Origin: Spirochaetaceae bacterium
GTDB lineage: Bacteria; Spirochaetota; Spirochaetia; Treponematales; Breznakiellaceae
Direction of reading: 5' to 3'
Assembly (NCBI GenBank): GCA_031275595.1
Contig: JAISOO010000181.1
Span: 1 to 14,124, forward strand
Length of the DNA: 14,124 nt
Part shown: one piece after another, positions 1 to 5,713 of the stretch
How the letters are laid out: every line of letters starts with the position of its first letter
Numbering within the stretch: the first letter of the stretch is position 1
The notes under the pieces: generated by a model
The model's database searches: none
What the model was told of the DNA's origin: nothing
Seen by the model: the letters and a program-made list of their open reading frames with translations, nothing else
Position numbers and translations under genes: made by a program

Positions 1-16
1 TTGCATAGATATGCAA
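1..16. repeat. Short palindrome at the window edge
   Basis: Seven-base arms TTGCATA and TATGCAA flank a 2-base centre. It lies beyond the 3' end of the distal trkH and may belong to the larger palindromic block at 45-116 or to an element continuing outside the window. No function can be assigned. Confidence 0.5.
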
Positions 17-44
17 AAAATCCTCGATTATTGGGCTCCTTTAT

Positions 45-116
45 GCAGTTTGCAGGGTATAAAAATTCACTTTTGTGAATTTTTATACGATTTTGCGCTG
101 AAGCGCAACAAACTGC
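45..116. repeat. Compound inverted-repeat structure (three-way-junction fold) just after trkH
   Basis: Three nested inverted repeats are visible. An outer 8-bp stem (45-52 with 109-116) encloses a perfect 14-bp hairpin with a TTTT loop (57-70 with 75-88) and a second hairpin, TTGCGC-tgaa-GCGCAA (93-108). Together they could fold as a closed three-way junction. The block starts at the stop codon of the distal trkH, so as RNA it would form the 3' end of the trk transcript. It could be a processing or stabilising structure, a terminator variant, or a small non-autonomous mobile repeat. No run of U follows on the trk strand, so a classic intrinsic terminator is not supported. Confidence 0.7.
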
Positions 117-1567
117 TAGAGATGCCGCCAGTATTCCGGCGTAAAAAGGACAAATACCGTCCATAATTCAAGCCTTCCCGTGATCATCACAAAAGAAAAG
201 AGCCATTTTATGTGATCCGGAAAGGCCCCGTAATGAGCTGAAGGGCCTATGGCGCCGAAGCCTATGCCCACATTTCCGGTTACCGCCAGGGCGGCGCAAA
301 AGGAAGAAAAAATATCGGTTCCCGACGCGGCGGTGATCAGGGTAACGATGGTGACCACCATCATGTAGAGAAAAATAAAACCCGCCACCCCATAGACCAC
401 GTCCTTCCGGCCCACTTTCCGGTTAAGCTGGACGCTAAAAATGCCCCGGGGATAGATGATCCGCCGCAGCTCATTCCCCGCCTGCTTAAAAAGCACCACC
501 AGCCGCACCACCTTGACGCCGCCGGCGGTGGAAGAAGAACAGCCCCCGATAAACATGAGGCCGAAAAGTACGGTCCGGGCCAGGGCCGGCCAGGCCTCAT
601 AGTCGGTAATGGCGCTCCCGGTGGTGGAGAGGAAGGAAGCGGTCTGGTACGCGGCGTACCGGATGGCGGAGCCCACCGAACCGTAGACCGGGATCAGGCA
701 GAGGGCGATTATCCCCGCGGCGGTCATAAAAATAATCAGATAGGCCCGGAATTCGGAGTTGCAGCCGACATCCCGGATCTTTCCCCGGATAAGGCGGTAA
801 TAGAGGTTAAAGTTGATCCCGGCCAGGAGCATAAAAACCGTGGTGACCACCTCAATAAATCCGGAGTTATAGAAACGCAGCCCGCTGTTTTTGGTGCTGA
901 TCCCCCCGGAGGCGATAACCACAAAGGCGTGGCAGAGGGCGTCAAACCAGTTCATCCCCCCCAGAAGGTACAACCCGGTCAACGCCGCGGTCAGGCCGCC
1001 GTATACCAGCCAGAGGATCTTGGCGGTGGCGGTAATCTTGGGGGTAATCTTCTCCTTTTCCGGCCCCGTGATCTCGGCTTTGATAAGCTGGAACCCCCCG
1101 ATTCCAAAGAGGGGCATCAGGGCCACGGTAAGCAGGATTATCCCCATGCCGCCGAACCAGTGGGTCATGCTCCGCCAGAAAAGCAGGGACCGGGGCAGGG
1201 CCTCGATATCGAAGATGGTGGTTCCTCCGGTCGTGGCAAACCCGCAGGTGCTCTCGAAAAACGCGTCGGTAAAGCTGATGCCCCCTCCCGCCAAATAATA
1301 GGGGATGGCCCCCATCAGGCTTATCAGGATCCAGGTGAGGGTTACCAGAAAAAACCCGTTCCGGGCGCTGAACCGGAGGGGTATCTTCTTCCGGGAAAGC
1401 ATGGCGGGGGCGGCGGCGGCCAGGGTAATTCCCATGATAAGGGCAAAGGCCCGGATCATGGCGGTTTCTTTGAAGGCCAGGGCCATAATAAGGGAGGGCA
1501 GCATGATCAGGGACAGGACGCCCAGGAGGAAAAAAAGGACCCGGAAAAACATAAAAACTTTCATCAC
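116..1567 (-). CDS. trkH: TrkH-family potassium uptake channel subunit (second, distal paralogue)
   Basis: Inner-membrane pore subunit of a Trk/Ktr-type K+ uptake system. The 483-residue length is normal for TrkH. The four M1-P-M2 repeats show as pore loops near residues 105-117 (STCGFATTGGTTI), 213-225 (HAFVVIASGGIS), 308-321 (around STTGSAI) and 430-440 (GNVGIGFG). The filter glycines are kept in all four. The intramembrane gating loop GGCSSSTAGGVKVVR (341-355) and the C-terminal GRLELWT signature are present. It follows the other trkH by 28 bp on the same strand and is probably cotranscribed with trkA. Two adjacent ATG codons can start it; the upstream one is used here and no strong Shine-Dalgarno sequence is seen. 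Pore loops 2 and 3 depart from the usual TGGFS and TTGFS, so this copy may differ in conductance or ion preference (inference). Family assignment is secure. Confidence 0.95.
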   Translation of the reverse strand: MMKVFMFFRVLFFLLGVLSLIMLPSLIMALAFKETAMIRAFALIMGITLAAAAPAMLSRKKIPLRFSARNGFFLVTLTWILISLMGAIPYYLAGGGISFTDAFFESTCGFATTGGTTIFDIEALPRSLLFWRSMTHWFGGMGIILLTVALMPLFGIGGFQLIKAEITGPEKEKITPKITATAKILWLVYGGLTAALTGLYLLGGMNWFDALCHAFVVIASGGISTKNSGLRFYNSGFIEVVTTVFMLLAGINFNLYYRLIRGKIRDVGCNSEFRAYLIIFMTAAGIIALCLIPVYGSVGSAIRYAAYQTASFLSTTGSAITDYEAWPALARTVLFGLMFIGGCSSSTAGGVKVVRLVVLFKQAGNELRRIIYPRGIFSVQLNRKVGRKDVVYGVAGFIFLYMMVVTIVTLITAASGTDIFSSFCAALAVTGNVGIGFGAIGPSAHYGAFPDHIKWLFSFVMITGRLELWTVFVLFTPEYWRHL

Positions 1568-1595
1568 CGAACCAAACTTTTCACCGGCTCACCCC

Positions 1596-3041
1596 CTACT
1601 GCCGCCAATAATCCCGGGAGAAAAAAACAAAGGCGGTCCATAGTTCCAGCCTCCCCGCGATCATCACCAGGGAAAGGGCAAATTTTACATACCCCGGAAA
1701 TTCCTGGAATATTGCCCCGGGCCCCAGGGCTCCCAAGCCCAGGCCGATATTCCCCAGGGTAATGAGGGCGGCGCTCAGGGAAGAAAATATATCCATCCCG
1801 GCGCTGCTGACGATCAGGGCGGTGATCAAAACCAAAAACAGGTAGAGGAACACAAAGCCCGCTACCCCGTAAACCACGTCCTTTCGCCCCACCTTTTGGT
1901 TCAACCGTATGCTAAAGACCCCCTTGGGGTACAGGAGCCGTTTCAGCTCGTTTCCCGCCTGTTTGCCGAGGACCACCAGCCGCACCACCTTGATCCCCCC
2001 GGAGGTAGATCCCGAACACCCCCCAATAAACATGAGGAAAAAGAGGACCCCCTGGGCTGCCGGGGGCCACAGGTTATGATCCGCCGCGGAAAAACCGGTG
2101 GTGGTCAAGATGGACGCCGCCTGAAAAAAAGCCTTCCGCAAAGATTCCCCGGCGGAAGCCGTTTGGGGAAGCAGCGCAAGGGTAATGATCCCCGCGGAAA
2201 CCAGGATTATCCCCCCGTATGCCTTGGCCTCGCTGTTATTAAGGATATCCCGGTACTTGCCCCGGGACAAGCGGTATAAAAGGGCGAAGTTGACCCCCGA
2301 AAGGAGCATAAAAACCGTACAAACCCCCTCGACCCAGGGGGAGTTATAGGCGCCGATGCTCTTGTTCCGGACGCTGAACCCCCCGGTGGCTATGGTCGCG
2401 AAGGAGTGGGTTACCGCGTCAAACCAATTCATGCCGCCGGCGCGGAGGAGCAGGGCCTCCAGGGTCGTGAGGATCAGGTAAAGAACCCACAGGAGCTTGG
2501 CGTTTTCCGTAATTTTGGGGGTGATCTTCTCCTTTTCGGGCCCGGTAGTCTCGGCCTTGATCAGCTGGAAGCCCCCTATCCCCAGGAGGGGGAGCAGGGC
2601 CACGGTTAAAACCACGATCCCCATGCCCCCCAGCCAGTTGGTCATGGACCGCCAGAAAAGCAGGGCCCGGGGCATGATCTCCACATCGGCGATCACCGTG
2701 ACCCCGGTGGTGGTAAACCCCGAAGCGCTTTCAAAAACCGCATCGTGCCACCGGGGAAGCCAGCCGGAAAGGTAATAGGGGACCGCCCCTAAAAAACATA
2801 TCAGGAGCCAGGCAAAAAAAACCAGCAGAAACCCGTCGGTGGCGCTGAAGCGAACCGGCTGTTTCCAGGTGAGGATCGCCACGGGCAGGGCCGGGATCAG
2901 GACCGCCAGCATGGGCGCCATAAAAGGCCGGATCAGGTCCCCCTCGCCGTAAACCACAGCCAGTACCACGGGAATGACCATGGTCAGGGCGAACACCCCC
3001 AAGAGCAGCAGGAGCACCCGGAGAACGACGAGCCGTCTCAT
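1596..3041 (-). CDS. trkH: TrkH-family potassium uptake channel subunit (first paralogue)
   Basis: Membrane pore subunit for K+ uptake, 481 residues, with hydrophobic segments over most of its length. Pore loops are recognisable at residues 104-116 (ESASGFTTTGVTV), 212-224 (HSFATIATGGFSV), 307-319 (QAASILTTTGFSA) and 428-440 (around GNIGLGLG), each with its filter glycine. The gating loop GGCSGSTSGGIKVVR lies at 340-354 and GRLELWT near the C-terminus. Its filters are closer to the family consensus than those of the neighbouring copy. The start codon overlaps the trkA stop as ATGA (3041-3038), which fixes the start and implies translational coupling with the regulatory subunit. The two trkH genes clearly descend from one tandem duplication: long blocks such as TVALxPLxGIGGFQLIKAE are shared. 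Confidence 0.96.
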   Translation of the reverse strand: MRRLVVLRVLLLLLGVFALTMVIPVVLAVVYGEGDLIRPFMAPMLAVLIPALPVAILTWKQPVRFSATDGFLLVFFAWLLICFLGAVPYYLSGWLPRWHDAVFESASGFTTTGVTVIADVEIMPRALLFWRSMTNWLGGMGIVVLTVALLPLLGIGGFQLIKAETTGPEKEKITPKITENAKLLWVLYLILTTLEALLLRAGGMNWFDAVTHSFATIATGGFSVRNKSIGAYNSPWVEGVCTVFMLLSGVNFALLYRLSRGKYRDILNNSEAKAYGGIILVSAGIITLALLPQTASAGESLRKAFFQAASILTTTGFSAADHNLWPPAAQGVLFFLMFIGGCSGSTSGGIKVVRLVVLGKQAGNELKRLLYPKGVFSIRLNQKVGRKDVVYGVAGFVFLYLFLVLITALIVSSAGMDIFSSLSAALITLGNIGLGLGALGPGAIFQEFPGYVKFALSLVMIAGRLELWTAFVFFSRDYWRQ

Positions 3042-4447
3042 GGGGAGGCGCCGAAGATCCGCTCGATTTCCATTTCACCGCTGTTTTTCGCGATGAGGAC
3101 GATCCGATCCCCCCGCCTGAAAACATAATCCCCCTGGGGAATAAAGGCCCCTTCCTCGCGGGTAACCAGCATAACCAGACCCCCGGCGGGGAGGCTGAAA
3201 TCCGTGATAGGGGTGTCCGCCACCGCCGCGTTGGGGCCTATCTCAATTTCGATAATATCAATGCTGCCGTCCCCGATACGGTGGACCCCCCGGACGCCGC
3301 CGCCCATAAGGTGGGACAGGATGGAATCAACCATCACCGACTTCATGGGGATCACCACATCCACCCCAAGCTGCCGGGCTATGGCCGCGTACCCCGAACT
3401 GGTTACCATGGCAATCGCCCGGCTGACCCCCCGGGATTTAAGGTAAATCGCGGCAATCATGTTGAGTTCCTGATCATTGGTGGCGGTAACGATCAAATCC
3501 AGGTCATCAATCCGCTCCTCGGCGACAAAACTTTCATCGGAAATATCTTCGTTGAGGATCAGCGCCTGGGGAAAACGGGCGGCCAGATCCTTGCAGAGGT
3601 TATAATCTTCCTCAATAATGATAATCCGGCGGCGATTTTGGGAGATCAGGGATTTTAACAGGGAGAAAAAGGCCGGTTCCTGCTTCTCCGGTTCCTGGCC
3701 CAGAAGCCCCTCGGCGATGAGCGCCCCCACCCGGCCGCCGCCCACGATGCCTATTTTCCGCAGGGGCTTTTCGGAGCCGCCGGCAAGGTTAAAAATGGCA
3801 TCCATCTCCTTTTCTTTGGCGAGGATATGGACCCGGTCCCCCGAGGCAAGGACTGTGGCCCCCGTGGGAAGGATGCTTTCCCCCTCCCGCTCCACCAGGG
3901 TGATGAGGCTTTCCCCCTTGACCAGGCTGCGGAAATCGTTAAGCTGAAAGCCGTCAAGGGCGCTTCCCTGAACGATATCAATGGATCCCAGCTCGTAGGT
4001 GGTATCGGCAAAGGCCAGCACATCCCCCATGGCGCCGTGTTCAATGGCGCTTAATACCGACCGGGAGGCCTCCACATCGGGATGGACAAAAAAATCGATT
4101 CCCAGGATACGCTCCCCAGCCCGGTTCAGCCTGACGTAATCGTCGTTCCGTACCCGGGCGATTTTGAGTAAATCGGGATACCGGGAGGCAGCCAAACCGC
4201 AGATGATCATATTAACCTCATCGGAATCGGTAACACAAACCAGGGCATCGGCCCGGGCGATGCCGGCTTCTTCCAGGGCGTTGATGCTGTTCCCCTCGTC
4301 CTGGAGTACCAGACAATCCAGCCGGTTGGAAGCATGACGGGCCCGTTCCGCATTGGATTCGATCAGAGATACGTCATGTTTTTCCTGTATAAGATGCCGG
4401 GCAACCTGGGTACCTACCATACCCGCCCCAACGATAACAATACGCAT
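3038..4447 (-). CDS. trkA: TrkA, cytosolic nucleotide-binding regulator of Trk potassium uptake
   Basis: Peripheral gating subunit that binds NAD(H)/nucleotides and controls TrkH; 469 residues, near the usual length of about 458. The domain order is RCK-N1 with the Rossmann motif GAGMVG (7-12) and an acidic residue E30 ending strand 2, RCK-C1 (about 140-225), RCK-N2 with GGGRVG (236-241), and RCK-C2 (about 385-465). It is first in the operon and overlaps trkH by ATGA. A consensus promoter lies so close that the leader would be only about 5 nt. The AAGGA sequence 2 bases before the ATG is too near to act as a normal Shine-Dalgarno site. One oddity is a longer connector (about 250-273, rich in Gln/Glu and Ser) between the GGGRVG helix and strand 2 of the second Rossmann fold. 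Confidence 0.96.
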   Translation of the reverse strand: MRIVIVGAGMVGTQVARHLIQEKHDVSLIESNAERARHASNRLDCLVLQDEGNSINALEEAGIARADALVCVTDSDEVNMIICGLAASRYPDLLKIARVRNDDYVRLNRAGERILGIDFFVHPDVEASRSVLSAIEHGAMGDVLAFADTTYELGSIDIVQGSALDGFQLNDFRSLVKGESLITLVEREGESILPTGATVLASGDRVHILAKEKEMDAIFNLAGGSEKPLRKIGIVGGGRVGALIAEGLLGQEPEKQEPAFFSLLKSLISQNRRRIIIIEEDYNLCKDLAARFPQALILNEDISDESFVAEERIDDLDLIVTATNDQELNMIAAIYLKSRGVSRAIAMVTSSGYAAIARQLGVDVVIPMKSVMVDSILSHLMGGGVRGVHRIGDGSIDIIEIEIGPNAAVADTPITDFSLPAGGLVMLVTREEGAFIPQGDYVFRRGDRIVLIAKNSGEMEIERIFGASP

Positions 4448-4458
4448 GATCCTTGTTT

Positions 4459-4486
4459 ATTATATGGATCTTTTTCAAAATGTCAA
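4459..4486 (-). promoter_or_regulatory. Consensus sigma-70-type promoter of the trk operon
   Basis: On the minus strand a perfect TTGACA (4486-4481) is followed by a 16-bp spacer and a perfect TATAAT (4464-4459). Transcription should begin near 4452, leaving about 5 nt before the trkA ATG at 4447. Both hexamers match consensus at all six positions, which is unlikely by chance next to a start codon. Confidence 0.85.
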
Positions 4487-4530
4487 ATTCGAAAGCGGCC
4501 TCAGGGCAAAAACATTTACTTGAGCAAGCG

Positions 4531-4561
4531 GCTGTTCCAAAAATTGAAGTCTCGGAACAGC
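4531..4561. repeat. Eight-base inverted repeat upstream of the trk promoter
   Basis: GCTGTTCC (4531-4538) and GGAACAGC (4554-4561) flank a 15-base A-rich loop. It sits about 45 bp upstream of the trk -35 box. It could be an operator, the end of a dispersed repeat, or a weak terminator for the RAYT-like gene reading towards it. Nothing in the sequence decides between these. The rest of 4448-4645 holds only the promoter and no gene I can support. Confidence 0.5.
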
Positions 4562-4645
4562 TCAGGGCGGATTTTTCCCCCGGGGCGTCTTTGAGGAGAC
4601 ACGGAACGATGGCTGGCTCGGCTTCCATGGCGGATTTCCGGGGAT

Positions 4646-5131
4646 TTAGCCGGGGGCGGGGGGTAAAAGCAGGGGGGAACTGGGGGGGAAAGCGGGGTTT
4701 GCCGCTGATTTCCCACCTTGGGGGCTGACCCCATAGTTCCAAATCCCGCCGGCCAAGGCCGCCTTCCCCTCCCCAGCCGGCGCTTCCTCCACCAGCTCAG
4801 GCTCCCCATCCAGAATCCGCGACCAGTACCGGTCCCCCCAGATGTGGCCTATCCTCCCCGCCAGCCGGTTGTACCGCTGAGCAAAGGTCTGCTTCAGCCA
4901 CTGCATAATCGCCGGGAGTTTCAGCCCGTCCGCCGGCTTGATATAAAACCGCAGCCAGTCATCCTCCAGTTGCAGCCCCTGAATCGCGAAGTCGAACCGG
5001 CTCTTGGTTTCACGGAACACCCCGGCAAAAAGCGCCAGGGCCTTATACAAACGAAAGAGCGGTTCCCGGTTGTTGACGCGGGTACGGACCTCGTACCATA
5101 CCCCTTGTTTCAGCTTGCGTAGTGATCTCAT
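4646..5131 (-). CDS. Degenerate RAYT (REP-associated tyrosine transposase)-like protein
   Basis: From the ATG at 5131 it encodes 161 residues; a GTG at 5155 would add eight. I prefer 5131 because MRSLR leads straight into the first strand. The N-terminal VWYEVRTRVNNREPLF resembles the opening strand of IS200/RAYT Y1 proteins, and MQWLKQTFAQRYNRLAGR followed by IGHIWGDRYWS resembles their conserved helix and loop. However, where the family carries the His-x-His metal site this protein has LEDDWLRFYIKP. The C-terminal segment that usually holds the YIxxNPVRAG helix is absent and is replaced by an Ala/Pro/Gly-rich tail. It is therefore unlikely to nick DNA as a classic HUH enzyme. It could be a domesticated DNA-binding remnant or a decayed gene. 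A REP-like palindrome (4720-4732) lies in frame near its end. No Shine-Dalgarno sequence is visible. Confidence 0.6.
   Translation of the reverse strand: MRSLRKLKQGVWYEVRTRVNNREPLFRLYKALALFAGVFRETKSRFDFAIQGLQLEDDWLRFYIKPADGLKLPAIMQWLKQTFAQRYNRLAGRIGHIWGDRYWSRILDGEPELVEEAPAGEGKAALAGGIWNYGVSPQGGKSAANPAFPPSSPLLLPPAPG
4652..4697 (+). other. G-run cluster with G-quadruplex potential
   Basis: Five G-runs of 5, 6, 6, 7 and 4 bases lie at 4652-4656, 4658-4663, 4672-4677, 4682-4688 and 4694-4697. The part 4672-4697 alone satisfies a G3+ N1-7 pattern with four tracts. The run lies on the strand opposite the RAYT-like gene and is responsible for the proline-rich C-terminal tail that gene appears to encode. 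Confidence 0.6.
4720..4732. repeat. REP-like palindrome inside the RAYT-like gene
   Basis: GGGGGCTGACCCC matches the GGGGTCTGACCCC copy at 12149-12161 at 12 of 13 bases. It is read through in frame as part of YGVSPQGG in the RAYT-like protein. Such palindromes usually flank RAYT genes rather than lie inside them. Confidence 0.55.
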
Positions 5132-5200
5132 ACAAGGTATATGGGCCTGACTCACCGTTTTGCTTTAATAAGAGACAAAAAATCGGGAAAAAAGGCCCTT

Positions 5201-5213
5201 GGGGTCTGAGCCC
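5201..5213. repeat. Degenerate REP-like motif
   Basis: GGGGTCTGAGCCC matches the GGGGTCTGACCCC copy at 12149-12161 except for one base in the right arm. It lies between the RAYT-like gene and the 115-bp tandem repeats. Confidence 0.4.
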
Positions 5214-5230
5214 GCCTTTCCATCGAGGTG

Positions 5231-5460
5231 CCCGGGGCCAATCTCAAGATTGGCCCCCCGTTATGGGGGACAGCGGCCCATGTTGGGGCCCACGCCATGC
5301 TGCGTTTATTGGATCGACACGCTGCGCGTGCGGTATCGGGCGGGCCCGGGGGCCAATCTCAAGATTGGCCCCCCGTTATGGGGAACAGGGGCCCATGTTG
5401 GGGCCCACGCCGTGCTACGTTTATTGGATCGACACGCTGCGCGTGCGTTGTTGGGTGGGC
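5231..5460. repeat. Two tandem copies of a 115-bp repeat with nested palindromes
   Basis: Copy 1 (5231-5345) and copy 2 (5346-5460) align without gaps and differ at 9 of 115 positions by direct comparison. Each contains 11-base arms GGGGCCAATCT and AGATTGGCCCC around a CA centre (5234-5257 in copy 1), GGCCC/GGGCC palindromic stretches about 45 bp later, and a small CACGC-tgc-GCGTG hairpin near the end (5318-5330 and 5433-5445). Differences cluster at the last 13 bases of the unit. No protein in any frame looks real here. This resembles a pair of compound REP or MITE-like units rather than a CRISPR or a gene. Confidence 0.85.
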
Positions 5461-5713
5461 GTCCTCCCCGGCAGGCTCTTCCATCAGGAGCGGCCGGAAT
5501 AAATCTTCCCTATATTGTTTTGCGGGTCAAGTTTAGCCTGAAGGACGGGGTATCGTCATGCACACGGAAATTTATTGTACTGCCGGGTCTCAAGCCCGCC
5601 ATCCTTTGCAGGTTCGAAGATTCGCCCTGAAACTCCCCCGCGAACCGGTGAGCGGGTTCTTGGTTGCGACCCGGCTTCGAATGAGCCTTCGGTACATGCA
5701 AAATTACCGCTGC
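5461..5713. other. Unassigned intergenic stretch downstream of aroA
   Basis: About 250 bp between the tandem repeats and the aroA stop codon. Short open frames exist on both strands (for example 5510-5701 minus), but none resembles a known protein or has a convincing ribosome binding site. It contains two TTCGAA sites (5614-5619 and near 5687), a short GAACC/GGTTC stem and a degenerate GGGTCTCAAGCCC palindrome (5585-5597). It may be a decayed mobile repeat or an untranslated structured RNA. I see no clear terminator for aroA in it. Confidence 0.4.

Noticed and set aside
929..1762. Open frame of 277 codons on the plus strand across the two trkH genes
   Set aside because: It is Gly/Pro/Gln-rich, runs antisense to conserved TrkH sequence, and is typical of shadow frames in G+C-rich DNA.
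5231..5460. CRISPR array
   Set aside because: There are only two units of 115 bp, directly adjacent, without unique spacers, and no cas gene is near.
5122..5630. Overlapping plus-strand frames through the 115-bp repeats
   Set aside because: The peptides simply repeat the translated palindromes (rich in Gly, Pro and Trp), with different frames open equally. The repeat unit of 115 bp is not a multiple of three, so it cannot be a protein repeat.
5600..5700. tRNA-like GGTTCGAA sequence downstream of aroA
   Set aside because: The stem around the TTCGAA does not pair as a T-arm, and no acceptor, D or anticodon arms could be placed on either strand.
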